From Pollenia angustigena (lineage: Eukaryota > Arthropoda > Insecta > Diptera > Polleniidae), in the NCBI GenBank assembly GCA_930367215.1, contig OV884059.1, positions 155,618,511 to 155,682,510 of the forward strand: 64,000 nucleotides of DNA, written 5' to 3'. Below are positions 8,838 through 17,841 of the stretch, one piece after another (position 1 is the first letter of the stretch; each line of letters opens with the position of its first letter). The notes below the pieces were generated by a model, which searched no databases, was not told the origin of the DNA, and was given only the letters and a program-made list of their open reading frames with translations. Made by a program: the position numbers and the translations under genes.

Positions 8838-9761
8838 CTACAATATATCAATCTTATTAATCCAAGAATTGTGTTGATTAGAAAATCCCAACCATTTTAC
8901 ATATGCCATGTCTCCTTTAGTTTTAAGAATTTTTTCAACAAGGTATGTATCAGGAAATCGAGTTTTTGAAAGTTCATCATCATAGAAACCACCTTCAATT
9001 GGATTTCCTTGATAGTCATCTAGTATGTATGTTGCAGGATACGTATTTTTTACTGTTTTAATTTTAAAAATTTCTGTAGTCCAATTGGGAGTGTAACCTT
9101 TTTCAAAAATGTGTTTATATTTGCTTATGCGTACATAATCTCCAACATTAAATTTAGATTTTTTAAATATTTTTAAATGATTGTAAACGGTTTGCAATAA
9201 TTTCATTTCGTTTCCAGAATTAACGTCAATTGGTGCCATTTTAATGGTGCGATGAACTTTTCTATTATATTTATTAATTAGATCTTTGTAAATATCAAGC
9301 CAATAATATGAACCATTAAAACTAAATTCTTTCCACATCATTCCTTTTAGAGTTCGATTAAATCGTTCTACTATTGAGGCTTTCATTATACTAAATGTTG
9401 AGTAGTGATTTATATTATGGTTGTGCATGAGGATATTAAATTGTTTATTGAAAAATTCTTTACCATCATCAGTCTGCAAGTTTTTGGGAACTCGACCTAA
9501 TTTTAAAATACTTTTCATTGCTTGAAATACTTCAGTTGCTGTTTTTGTTTTAAGTGCAACACCCCATGCAAACTTGGAAAAAGTATCAATGATCGTTAAC
9601 AAATATCGATATTTTTTATTATATGTAGAATAATTCCCCATTTCAACTAAATCAGCTTGCCAGAGATCATCTATGCCTTTCATTACAACTCTTCGACGTA
9701 TAAAATTTTTTCGGGCTGGTTTATGAAGTTCATTTACTAAGTCTCTTTTTGTTGAATACAT
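8838..9761 (-). CDS. Polinton retroviral-type integrase with C-terminal chromodomain
   Basis: The 307-aa product has the integrase catalytic core. The acidic triad is D37 (DDLWQADLVEM), D98 (NLQTDDGKEF) and E132 (ASIVERFNRT), with 33 residues between the last two. It catalyses strand transfer of element ends into host DNA with 6-bp staggering, as the flanking GCTATA shows. The C-terminus (YLVEKILKTKGDMAYVKWLG, then SWINKIDIL) is a chromodomain, as in Polinton integrases. No HHCC zinc module precedes the core. The frame is shared with the upstream coiled-coil ORF, whose stop lies nine codons before this ATG. Confidence 0.93.
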   Translation of the reverse strand: MYSTKRDLVNELHKPARKNFIRRRVVMKGIDDLWQADLVEMGNYSTYNKKYRYLLTIIDTFSKFAWGVALKTKTATEVFQAMKSILKLGRVPKNLQTDDGKEFFNKQFNILMHNHNINHYSTFSIMKASIVERFNRTLKGMMWKEFSFNGSYYWLDIYKDLINKYNRKVHRTIKMAPIDVNSGNEMKLLQTVYNHLKIFKKSKFNVGDYVRISKYKHIFEKGYTPNWTTEIFKIKTVKNTYPATYILDDYQGNPIEGGFYDDELSKTRFPDTYLVEKILKTKGDMAYVKWLGFSNQHNSWINKIDIL

Positions 9762-9785
9762 AATTATTAAGTAAGTCCTCTTTAC

Positions 9786-10154
9786 TTAAGGGAATATTGT
9801 TATCTCCTGTTCTTTATTTTTAATATCAAGCCTGTTATATAGTTTCTGATTTAAGATTTTGAGTCTTCTTTCAAAATCTTTTTTCATTTTCTCTATTATT
9901 TGATAAACTTCATTAATATTCTTGTTTAATTGATCCATTACCTCCTTCTGTGTTTTTTCAATTTGAGATTGCAAAAACATTTTATTGACACCATCGTTTT
10001 CTTCCAAAGCATTCGACATATGTTTGATTCTTTTGTTTTGAACATCAATGTTGTTATCTGTATCCATAAAGAACCCAAGCAATTTAGGTGCATTTTTCAT
10101 AGAAATTATGCCACTTGTATCGTTAATATAGTGACCAAATTTGTCGACAGACAT
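9786..10154 (-). CDS. 122-aa coiled-coil Polinton protein
   Basis: The N-terminus reads MSVDKFGHYINDTSG, and residues of about 60-110 form a long charged heptad-like helix (QSQIEKTQKEVMDQLNKN onward). It may be a trimeric fibre or assembly factor, but no family name is certain. It sits 21 bp after the DUF8207-like gene and 24 bp before the integrase start, all three in one reading frame, so the neighbours are separated only by single stop codons. Confidence 0.65.
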   Translation of the reverse strand: MSVDKFGHYINDTSGIISMKNAPKLLGFFMDTDNNIDVQNKRIKHMSNALEENDGVNKMFLQSQIEKTQKEVMDQLNKNINEVYQIIEKMKKDFERRLKILNQKLYNRLDIKNKEQEITIFP

Positions 10155-10175
10155 TACTTAATGTTAATTTTATAG

Positions 10176-11159
10176 TTATTCAATAATGTTAGCTTCGTAT
10201 AATTCTTCAATAATAGAAACAATTTCGTTATTATGATTGCTGTGGCCTGCAGCTTGTGATGCGAGCAGGAGTCTAAGTCGATCTATCAACTCATTTGGAT
10301 CATCCCAGTATATATAGTTGGGTTTATTTGGATTTAAATTCATTAACCCACTTCCAATATAATTTTCATTTGTTGTTTTTATTGTATCAGATGAAGTGGG
10401 AGATTGAGGTGTTTTGGTAGATGGATTTTTAGGTTTAATCAATTTTCTGATAATGTTCTTGTATTTATATGCTCTTGTACCCCTTATATGACCATCTGAG
10501 CTATAACCTATTTTATAGGCATTTGTATTATTTAATATTTTTTTATAAATATCTAACTCAGATTTATCATAGTTTTTTGGTATTTTTTGAAACATTAATG
10601 AAAATAAACCTGGAGTGAGTGCCCATATTTGGTTTCCAACTTGAATCTTATCTTCATTAAATTGAATGTTACTATCACCAAATTTCCATTCATTATTTGA
10701 ATCTTTATGTACTCCATATAGTGTGTCTAACTCATTTCTTTTTTCTAAATATAACAAATCATTAAAATTTATATGATTATTTGGATTTTCTGTTTCTGGT
10801 TGAGAATAAAAATCATCATCATCATCATCATCATCATTATAATCTTCAGAGTTACTTGCAGCAGTAGATAATATATTTTTTTCTGGTTTTATAATTGGAA
10901 TATAAGAATCTGTTTTAAATTGTTCTTGTTGCTTTGATTCATTTTTAATTTTATTCTTTTCAATTTTTAAATTTACTTTGGTATTTTTCGAACTATTAAT
11001 GAAATTTTTCAGGGGTTCTGTTATGGGTTTAAATGTATCTTTAAGTTGTTCACGAGTATCAGCTTCACCAATTTTTATACTGCGAAATTTCTTTTTTAAA
11101 ACATTTCTTCTCTTTATCAACTCTTTTAAAACTTTTTCATTAATTTTTTTATCGGACAT
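10176..11159 (-). CDS. DUF8207-like Polinton protein
   Basis: The 327-aa product starts with a lysine-rich helical region, then a low-complexity acidic tract (YNDDDDDDDDFYS near residues 105-118). The C-terminal domain carries ELDTLYGVHKDSNNEWKFG, NQIWALTPGLFSLMFQK and SDGHIRGTRAYKYKNIIRKL. This pattern (LDTxYGI, TPGLxxLxxxK, G-x-R-x-x-KYKNII) is the one I associate with the DUF8207 family common in insect Polintons. Its function is unknown; virion association is plausible. The aspartate run is a GAT repeat and could vary in length between copies. Confidence 0.75.
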   Translation of the reverse strand: MSDKKINEKVLKELIKRRNVLKKKFRSIKIGEADTREQLKDTFKPITEPLKNFINSSKNTKVNLKIEKNKIKNESKQQEQFKTDSYIPIIKPEKNILSTAASNSEDYNDDDDDDDDFYSQPETENPNNHINFNDLLYLEKRNELDTLYGVHKDSNNEWKFGDSNIQFNEDKIQVGNQIWALTPGLFSLMFQKIPKNYDKSELDIYKKILNNTNAYKIGYSSDGHIRGTRAYKYKNIIRKLIKPKNPSTKTPQSPTSSDTIKTTNENYIGSGLMNLNPNKPNYIYWDDPNELIDRLRLLLASQAAGHSNHNNEIVSIIEELYEANIIE

Positions 11160-11256
11160 CAGATCAGCTATTCGTTGGTTAACAATGCGTTTTATTGTTG
11201 TAATATCTTTAAAGGTTGATGTTATACTAATAATCGTATAAAATATATTCTATAAT

Positions 11257-11943
11257 TTATATTGTTATAAAATAATCAAACTGCTTTCTATATCTCCCAT
11301 CATTTAATTCATCATCTTTACTTATAACCAAAAATCCATATTTATCTTTCCAACATTCTCCACAAATTTCATGAAACTTTTCGTAACTCATATCGCTACC
11401 AACATGATCAGCATATATATGTTTTATATTCATTTCATCTTGCTTAAACATAATAATCATATTAGCATTATCTCTTATTAAATGTTTGGGAATTCTTGTA
11501 TATGTTTGACATAAGTAGAATGAATCTACATTTCTATGTCTACCCATACAAAAATATGCACGTATATTGTTTTGTTTTTCACATGCAACATCATCGAAAA
11601 TCATAACTGAATTGTTTTGTGCTTCATCTGGAGGTATTACAGAATCATTATCAGAAAACGTATGAAACCCCATTCCTTTAATTGGTGTTATCAATTTTCT
11701 TAAATATTCATACTTTGGCTGAAATAGTGATTTTGAGTATAAATAGATGTTTTCAAATTTCAGTCCATTAGGACTCTCTAGTAAGCTTATCATAACGTTA
11801 GTCTTGCCACAATTTGAAGGACCTACAATAAGCGCACGAATAGAATTCGGTAATATAGAACTATGTCTACATTTTGAATTTAAATTCGTTGAAGAATCCG
11901 TATTACGAACAAAAATATTTTTATGTTGTTTTATTAAACGCAT
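11257..11943 (-). CDS. A32-like DNA-packaging ATPase
   Basis: The 228-aa product has a Walker A motif in LIVGPSNCGKTNVMISLL (K47, T48) and a Walker B motif in SVMIFDDVACE near residue 115. An arginine-rich stretch follows (YFCMGRHRNVDSFYLCQTYT), typical of FtsK/HerA-type viral packaging ATPases. In Polintons and related viruses this enzyme pumps the genome into the capsid. It is the first gene of the leftward block. It diverges from the PLA2-like gene across a 61-bp gap that must contain both start regions. Confidence 0.92.
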   Translation of the reverse strand: MRLIKQHKNIFVRNTDSSTNLNSKCRHSSILPNSIRALIVGPSNCGKTNVMISLLESPNGLKFENIYLYSKSLFQPKYEYLRKLITPIKGMGFHTFSDNDSVIPPDEAQNNSVMIFDDVACEKQNNIRAYFCMGRHRNVDSFYLCQTYTRIPKHLIRDNANMIIMFKQDEMNIKHIYADHVGSDMSYEKFHEICGECWKDKYGFLVISKDDELNDGRYRKQFDYFITI

Positions 11944-12004
11944 CTTTAGAACTAAATGAAATAATTAAATATTCTCTTTTTCTTATAGAATAAAATTAAA
12001 TAAA
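11944..12004. promoter_or_regulatory. divergent intergenic region between ATPase and PLA2-like genes
   Basis: Only 61 bp separate the two divergent starts. The sequence is almost pure A/T, includes TTAAATATTC and TAGAATAAAATTAAATAAA, and is the obvious place for a bidirectional core promoter. No classical TATA box could be placed with confidence. Confidence 0.35.
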
Positions 12005-12838
12005 ATGGTAATACGTTTTAAAAACAAGATTAATTGTAATAAAGTCGTCAGAGGAGAAGGTTTAATTAATAAATTGGTAAATTCACTTCCTTTTGAACTA
12101 CATCTTCCTGGTTATCAATATTGTGGTCCTGGAACGAAATTACAAAAACGTTTAGAACGAGGTGATAAAGGAATTAATCTATTAGACGGTGCATGTAAAG
12201 AACACGATATTGCTTATTCAAAAAGTAGAGATATAAATATAAGACATCAAGCTGATAAAATTCTTGAGAACAGAGCTTGGGAACGAGTACTTTCAAAAGA
12301 TAGCAGTCTTCCAGAAAAATCGTTCGCATATTTGGTTACTAACGCAATGAAAGCAAAAACTAAACTCGGTATGGGGATGACTAAACAAAACAAAAGTAAT
12401 AGGAAATCAAAATCGAATAAAGTTATTGGAAGAAAACTGTTCAATTCAACGCTAAAAGCAACAACAAAAATTTTAAGAAAAGAAAAACCAACAGATCTTA
12501 ACGCTGCTATCAAGATTGCACGTAAAACCATTAACAAATCCTTAAAGGGAAGGAAATCTGAAATTGTAGTACCACGTGTAATACGTGTTCCAAAAGTTGG
12601 TGGTGTTTTACCATTAATACCAATATTAACAGCTTTAGGTGTAATTGGTACCCTATCGAGTGGAGGTGCTAACATAGCAAAAGCAGTTAATGCAGCAAAG
12701 AATGCTAAACTCCAACTTGATGAAGCGACTAGACACAATAAGAATATGGAAGCAATAGCAATGGGTAAAGGACTTTACCTCAAACCATATAAGAAAGGAT
12801 ATGGATTAACTTATGAAGAAAAAGCAAAAAACTTCTAA
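12005..12838 (+). CDS. PLA2-like (parvovirus VP1-type) structural protein
   Basis: The 277-aa product has a phospholipase-A2-like core. The calcium-loop motif lies in LPGYQYCGPGTKL (residues 35-46), and the catalytic His-Asp pair in CKEHDIAYS (H67, D68). The middle is lysine-rich. Residues of about 196-230 form a glycine/alanine-rich hydrophobic segment, and GKGLYLKPYKKGYG lies near the C-terminus. Such proteins in virus-like elements are thought to breach membranes during entry, but activity here is untested. The ORF ends with GCA AAA AAC TTC TAA. The A AAA AAC heptamer (12826-12832) could send ribosomes -1 into the protease frame. All catalytic residues named are present. Confidence 0.85.
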   Translation: MVIRFKNKINCNKVVRGEGLINKLVNSLPFELHLPGYQYCGPGTKLQKRLERGDKGINLLDGACKEHDIAYSKSRDINIRHQADKILENRAWERVLSKDSSLPEKSFAYLVTNAMKAKTKLGMGMTKQNKSNRKSKSNKVIGRKLFNSTLKATTKILRKEKPTDLNAAIKIARKTINKSLKGRKSEIVVPRVIRVPKVGGVLPLIPILTALGVIGTLSSGGANIAKAVNAAKNAKLQLDEATRHNKNMEAIAMGKGLYLKPYKKGYGLTYEEKAKNF

Positions 12839-13206
12839 ACAAGCTACCCAAAAGACCATTGACTGATATTGATATACGAAAATTCTCAAAAAATATTCCA
12901 CATTTTAGAGGAATTTTCATGTTAGACGCAATACCAAAACATCCCAGAAATATTGAATGTGGAGTAATTAATTTGGATTCTACAATCGGTAGTGGTACAC
13001 ATTGGGTAGCTTACTATAAAAACAATAAACAAATAGAATATTATGATAGTTTTGGAAATTTACAACCACCATTGGAACTAGTTGAGTACCTAGGAGGAAA
13101 TATAAAATATAACTACAATCAACATCAAAACTATGATTCATTTAATTGTGGTCATTTATGTCTTGAATTTCTATATAAAATAACTGAAAAAGAAATTAAT
13201 AAATAA
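12817..13206 (+). CDS. adenain-like maturation cysteine protease, no ATG start
   Basis: The frame is open from 12817 to TAA 13204-13206. It has a histidine in GSGTHWVAYY, an aspartate in EYYDSFG and a cysteine in DSFNCGHLCLEFL. This is the H-D-C order of adenovirus-type (C5/Ulp1-like) proteases, which cleave capsid precursors in Polintons. The conserved N-terminal block (RPLTDIDIRKF, then HFRGIFM) lies upstream of the first ATG (12919), so an ATG start would remove it. The open frame overlaps the end of the PLA2-like ORF in the -1 frame with a canonical slippery heptamer. Translation as a frameshift fusion is therefore the simplest reading; reinitiation or splicing are alternatives. Confidence 0.88.
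   Translation, partial: RKSKKLLNKLPKRPLTDIDIRKFSKNIPHFRGIFMLDAIPKHPRNIECGVINLDSTIGSGTHWVAYYKNNKQIEYYDSFGNLQPPLELVEYLGGNIKYNYNQHQNYDSFNCGHLCLEFLYKITEKEINK
12826..12832 (+). promoter_or_regulatory. A AAA AAC slippery heptamer, candidate -1 frameshift site (PLA2 to protease)
   Basis: In the PLA2-like frame the codons are GCA AAA AAC TTC TAA, giving the canonical X XXY YYZ heptamer A AAA AAC two codons before the stop. Slipping back one base enters the protease frame exactly. No strong downstream stem was found by eye. Confidence 0.55.
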
Positions 13207-13301
13207 AACAATTGAAATTATTTTAAAAAGAAAAACCATGTTTTTTTTATTTAATTATTTTAAGGTACATATTATTATTATTTTTATCGTTAAAATATAA
13301 T

Positions 13302-13649
13302 TTAAAAACTGTTAAAGTTTGCGTATATGGGATATCTAGAATTGGCTTCAAAGATATCACCCTCCTCAAATGGCTTCAATCGCAAGTTTTTCTCCCCTTC
13401 CCTGGATATAAGATACGATCCAGATGATAAATTCTTCAAATCTTCGTCAGTTAGCGTATTGTAGCGATATGGCAAAAACAATATATTCTCCTCAAGCTCA
13501 ACTTTTATTGAGCTCCCATACTTGGTATTCACTCTACTTGCATTCATAATAATGTGTTTAGAAGATATTGCAAGATCCTTAATGTGAATTAAGGATTTGC
13601 TGTAGCTCAGAGTATTAAATTTGGTTACTAAGTTTTTCGAGGGTTCCAT
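13302..13649 (-). CDS. 115-aa Polinton protein, possible OB-fold
   Basis: The intact frame encodes a small protein with YGSSIKVELEENILFLPYRY and NTLTDEDLKNLSSGSYLISR in its middle. A lysine/threonine/tyrosine/glycine start followed by an FLP-x-R-Y motif and TDED is a pattern I associate with small insect transposon proteins that look like OB-fold nucleic-acid binders. That assignment is weak. It faces the protease gene across a 95-bp gap and is the last gene before the right-TIR junction. Confidence 0.65.
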   Translation of the reverse strand: MEPSKNLVTKFNTLSYSKSLIHIKDLAISSKHIIMNASRVNTKYGSSIKVELEENILFLPYRYNTLTDEDLKNLSSGSYLISREGEKNLRLKPFEEGDIFEANSRYPIYANFNSF

Positions 13650-13902
13650 TTTTCACAACCGATCACGTTAGTTTCTTTTTTTCAACTGAGATTAAAACCA
13701 CTTCTCTAAATTGAAAAGAGCTTAACTAAATCAAAAATAATCTATTTTATTAATCAAGAAAAAGTTTATTGATATATAATCATGTGAATAAATGAGACGA
13801 AGACATACATTTCTTCCCTTTGCTCTAAAGAAAGAAATCGATATAAATAAATAAATATGGAATAACACTACCACATAAATAAGAATCAATACAGAACAAA
13901 TT
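13650..13902. other. non-coding AT-rich spacer upstream of the 115-aa gene
   Basis: No reading frame is supported. This is the upstream region of the minus-strand 115-aa gene and the remaining unique DNA before the junction-proximal tandem repeat. Confidence 0.4.
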
Positions 13903-14037
13903 ACCGAATAGCATTGAGAAAATTGATATAGTTTTTTCTTTCACTCTAGTTATTAAGCGAACCGAATAGTATTGAGAAAATTAATATAGTTTTCTCTTTC
14001 ACTCTAGTTATTAAGTAAACCGAATAGAATTGAGAAA
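13903..14037 (+). repeat. 58-bp tandem repeat, about 2.3 units, at the inner edge of the right TIR
   Basis: Units begin with ACCGAATAG at 13903, 13961 and 14019 and contain ATTGAGAAAAT and TTTCACTCTAGTTATTAAG. The third unit stops after about 19 bp where right-TIR sequence begins. The array is unique to the right side. Confidence 0.85.
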
Positions 14038-14041
14038 TAAG

Positions 14042-14360
14042 GGAGCAAAAAGAAGCATATTGGTTAATAAAATATTTTCATCATCTTAACTGGAATACAG
14101 GAGTAGTTTCATTTAAGAGTGTTTGTAATTTTTTAAAAAATAATTTAAAAAATTCTAAAATATATGTAAAAGGAACAGAAAAGAGCCAATGGTTGGAAAA
14201 AGTGCTGCAGAAAAAAGTTTTAAATATAGAGGATTTTGGATGTATAAATTTAAAGGAACTTAATAAGAAGTATCCAGAAAACACATATTGCAGTTATCAC
14301 AACTATGGAGTTTGCGCTTTAAAAAATGCTATTTTACTTGAGAGAGAAAATCTAATTTGA
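14042..14360 (+). pseudogene. 5'-truncated copy of the 156-aa gene
   Basis: The sequence matches the gene at 6161-6631 but begins at about codon 51 and has no start codon region. The truncation point coincides with the inner end of the TIR. This shows the duplication ran from the intact left copy to the right end. Confidence 0.9.
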
Positions 14361-14750
14361 AATAAGAACAACAATTTTTTAATTTTTAAATCTTATATTT
14401 TAACTTGTTTTTTTCTTTAAAGATAATTATTGTTATTAATTTAAATACAGTAACATACACATTATTTTTAAGAAACTAATTAATAAATATATATATATTT
14501 CAATGGTTATTGTATAAGAATAAATGTATTTAGATGTAATCTTATATATGCATATAAAATAATAAAATTTATTTTAATAAGTATAAAAAACAAAAGCCTT
14601 TTATTTTTGTGTTATTATTAACCACTGCTATCTCAATAGTAATAAACAAAAGATTAGTATTATTATTCAATTTCCATATGAGTGCCATTTCTATCTCTAA
14701 AGTGACCCCAAGCTCTAGTATTTATTCTATCTTCCATAATATTTCTTTTA

Positions 14751-15203
14751 TCATCCATTACACCACCAAGATCCCAAATTTTTAAATAGTAAATAAAAAT
14801 TACCCCGATCCACTATGTCGGCATCACAGTAGTAGCGATTGTTTATTTTAATGATGTGAAATACTCTCGTCAAAATTTCATCTTTTATTATCACCTGCCT
14901 GTAGAACTGATAGTTGTATTTGTTGGAACACAGACCCCGACTTGCGATTATATTGTCCAAGAGGTATTTGATCGGTTTGATATTACTGTGATCCGTCTCT
15001 ATTGCCTCGAGCTCAAGCAGATGTTGTTCTCGTTGTTGTTCTCGTTTCTCAAATATCGATAGATTACGTTCTTTTACATGCGAGTCATCTGTTGAAACAC
15101 AAGCTTCACATTGATGTAAATATGTGCGAAAGCGTTCGCCGGAAAAATCGTCGTACTCCTGTACTTGTACTATACAGCCACATGTCTTGTGTAAACAATT
15201 CAT
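14751..15203 (-). CDS. unknown 150-aa Cys-rich protein, right TIR copy
   Basis: The translation is identical to 5318-5770. It shares the CLHKTCGC and HQCEACVS motifs and the charged helix. Exact conservation reflects TIR homogeneity and is not independent evidence of coding. Confidence 0.45.
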   Translation of the reverse strand: MNCLHKTCGCIVQVQEYDDFSGERFRTYLHQCEACVSTDDSHVKERNLSIFEKREQQREQHLLELEAIETDHSNIKPIKYLLDNIIASRGLCSNKYNYQFYRQVIIKDEILTRVFHIIKINNRYYCDADIVDRGNFYLLFKNLGSWWCNG

Positions 15204-15414
15204 TGTTTGGCTTATGTGTATACAGAGTTAAAGAGCACTTGGCCAAGTAGGTAGAAATTTTTACAAATATTTCGGTAAACAAATCTGTTAACACATAACA
15301 TTAAAGCACTACAAGTGCTCACTGTATGCTCAGAATAATGATAACAAATTAATTTTATATATGTATATGTATATATTTTATTCTAACTTTTTACAATAGT
15401 TTTCAAAAATATCT

Positions 15415-15555
15415 TTACATTAATGGCCAGCATGTACAAGTTTTTAAACGTTCATCTTCTCTATGGAAAATATCAGTCATGCTATAGCGTGGCGTAAATG
15501 AAGATTGTTTTAAATGCTGATCTTCATTGCAATCGGATTTTAGATCTTTAACCAT
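15415..15555 (-). CDS. 46-aa BIR-start-like ORF, right TIR copy
   Basis: Identical to 4966-5106, including the RLKT-x-T-x-WPL motif followed by a stop. See the left copy for interpretation. Confidence 0.38.
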   Translation of the reverse strand: MVKDLKSDCNEDQHLKQSSFTPRYSMTDIFHREDERLKTCTCWPLM

Positions 15556-16484
15556 TTTAAATTTTTTTCTTTCATTATTTCAACCGCAATTATTAAAAAT
15601 ACTATTTGAACTCCACGATAAATCACAATATACTTGTTGTTGAAATAAATTGTATACGCTATTTATACATGGATATGTTCAGCCATTAAAAATTATTTTC
15701 GAAATGTGATGCAATATTAGAACCACTAAGCCTTTTAAGAAGGGCAAGAAAACAAACTGCAATTAATGTTTTGTTTAATAAACAAATTATACATTCTAAC
15801 ACGCTCAATCATGTTTATGCTTCTTAAATATAACAAAAAGATTTCTTCATCAGATTAATGTAAACAAACATGCAGACACATCGTCAGCATTTTATAACAA
15901 AATACAAATTCTTTTTAAATCTTCTTAGGAGACGTTATATTATGAAAGAAAACAAACTGCAAATAAGAATAACATAATGTCAGCATAAACGGGAACAAAA
16001 TATTTCTTAATACAAAGAAGAAAACAAAACTAAATTTAAATTCTTTGACTATTGTGTTAATTCTAAAAACTGTTTTAAAAGAATCGCAAACTTGTTTTTT
16101 ACTTGAGAATTATAAAATTGATGTGAAAAGATACCGGTTATACCATAATTTTGAACTTTTATTTTCTATTTTGTCGATTTTGGCTTCGATAGTTTTGATA
16201 AAATTAAACTGTTTAGAATCACTGTTGAAATGAAATCTTACAACAAACTGGCTCGGAACTAGGATTAGTGGTTAAAAAAAAAATAAACTTCACCTCACCA
16301 AAAAGCTTCAGAACTTGCTTAAAATAAATTTCAAAATTATACAAATGGTTCGGAACTAAGATAAATGGTAAAAAAATAATTTCAACATGATAAAATGGCT
16401 CGGAAATTAAATAAATGTTTCGGAACTTGTATAAAATAGAGCTTAAAACAGAGTTTACAATAAAACTTAAAATAGAGTTTACAT

Positions 16485-17357
16485 CAAAATACCCATTTTT
16501 GTTGGTATTTTCTTCACAATATTTTTAAAATCCTAAATAAATATTCAAATCAACGCTTAAATCCCCTCAAAATACACATTTTGTTGGTATTTTCTTCACA
16601 AAATTTTTAAAAACCCTAAATAAATATTCAAATCAACGCTTAAATCCCCTCAATATACCCATTTCGTTGGTATTTTCTTCACAAAATTTTTAAAATCCTA
16701 AATAAATATTCAAATCAACGCTTAAATCCCCTCAAAATACCCATTTTGTTGGTATTTTCTTCACAAAATTTTTAAAAACCCTAAATAAATATTCAAATCA
16801 ACGCTTAAATCCCCTCAAAATACACATTTTGTTGGTATTTTCTTCACAAAATTTTTAAAAACCCTAAATAAATATTCAAATCAACGCTTAAATCCCCTCA
16901 AAATACCCATTTCGTTGGTATTTTCTTCACAAAATTTTTAAAATCCTAAATAAATATTCAAATCAACGCTTAAATCCCCTCAAAATACCCATTTCGTTGG
17001 TATTTTCTTCACAAAATTTTTAAAATCCTAAATAAATATTCAAATCAACGCTTAAATCCCCTCAAAATACCCATTTTGTTGGTATTTTCTTCACAAAATT
17101 TTTAAAATCCTAAATAAATATTCAAATCAACGCTTAAATCCCCTCAAAATACACATTTTGTTGGTATTTTCTTCACAAAATTTTTAAAAACCTAAATAAA
17201 TATTCAAATCAACGCTTAAATCCCCTCAAAATACCCATTTCGTTGGTATTTTCTTCACAAAATTTTTAAAATTCTAAACAAATAATCAAATCAACGCTTA
17301 AACCCTCTTAAAATACACCTTTTGTTGGTATTTTCTTCACAAAATTTTTAAAATCCT
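16485..17357 (-). repeat. 82-bp tandem repeat array, 11 units, right TIR
   Basis: Reverse complement of the left array with the same eleven units. Variant types occur in identical order from the outer end inward, including the unique ATATTG variant in unit nine. Confidence 0.95.
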
Positions 17358-17574
17358 ATCGGAAATGAGATAAATGTATGCGCCATCTAAGTCTAAGAAA
17401 CTGAACTTCACAATCAGCGTCATCTATATATAAGTGGACAAACTGTTATTCATTTTCACCTCGTCTGCTCGTATACCGGAAATGGTTCTGAACTTGGATA
17501 ATCTATTACACCACACATTCCTTTTCGCATTATCGGAACCGGACACAGTCCAAGATCCCCATTACCTATCTACT

Positions 17575-17580
17575 GCTATA
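17575..17580. repeat. right target-site duplication GCTATA
   Basis: Perfect match to 2936-2941, immediately after the terminal CTACT of the element. Confidence 0.93.
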
Positions 17581-17670
17581 TATTTTGAAAGGCCAAAAAA
17601 TGTGTTTATATAAATCAGAAAACGCGTGCAAATGAAGCGTTCGCTACGCAGGATTTGCCCATATTCTTAT

Positions 17671-17841
17671 CTGTGGCATTTCGACAAAACATCTTTAGTC
17701 GATATTAGATAGCAAAAAAGGTTTTATAAAAAACTCGGTAAAAACAATAATGTTTTTTGAAAAGATTTTCGTAAAAATGTTGTTAGCCATTTTTTTCAAC
17801 TTTTTAAATTGGACTTAAGATGTTTTGTAAAAATGCCACAG
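17671..17841. mobile_element. small foldback/MITE, about 170 bp
   Basis: CTGTGGCATTTCGACAAAAC at the left is matched by the inverted sequence GTTTTGTAAAAATGCCACAG at the right, followed inward by further pairing (CATCTTTAGTC with GACTTAAGATG). There is no coding capacity. Confidence 0.6.

Larger units (their letters stand above)
2942..17574. mobile_element. Polinton/Maverick element, complete ends, no DNA polymerase B
   Basis: A 14,633-bp element begins with AGTAGATAGG and ends with the complementary CCTATCTACT. It is flanked by GCTATA and carries inverted repeats of about 3.5 kb at both ends. The unique core (about 6480-14041) encodes the Polinton hallmark set: double-jelly-roll major capsid, single-jelly-roll minor capsid, chromodomain integrase, A32-like packaging ATPase, adenain-like protease, a PLA2-like protein and a DUF8207-like protein. 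The usual protein-primed DNA polymerase B of more than 1,000 codons is missing, and no fragment of it was seen. All core genes are open. The TIRs match almost base for base, including eleven tandem-repeat variants in the same order, so insertion or TIR homogenisation was recent. It should depend on a polymerase supplied in trans. Confidence 0.95.
14042..17574 (-). repeat. Polinton right terminal inverted repeat
   Basis: This is the reverse complement of 2942-6479 with almost no differences. Visible ones are a missing ACAT near the ninth to tenth tandem unit and a C/T change near the inner boundary. It carries second copies of the BIR-like ORF, the 150-aa ORF and the 82-bp array, and a 5'-truncated copy of the 156-aa gene. 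Confidence 0.93.

Noticed and set aside
6644..14041. DNA polymerase B of the Polinton
   Set aside because: I searched the core in all frames for a long ORF or polymerase motifs such as YxDTDS-like text and found none; the core is fully used by other genes.
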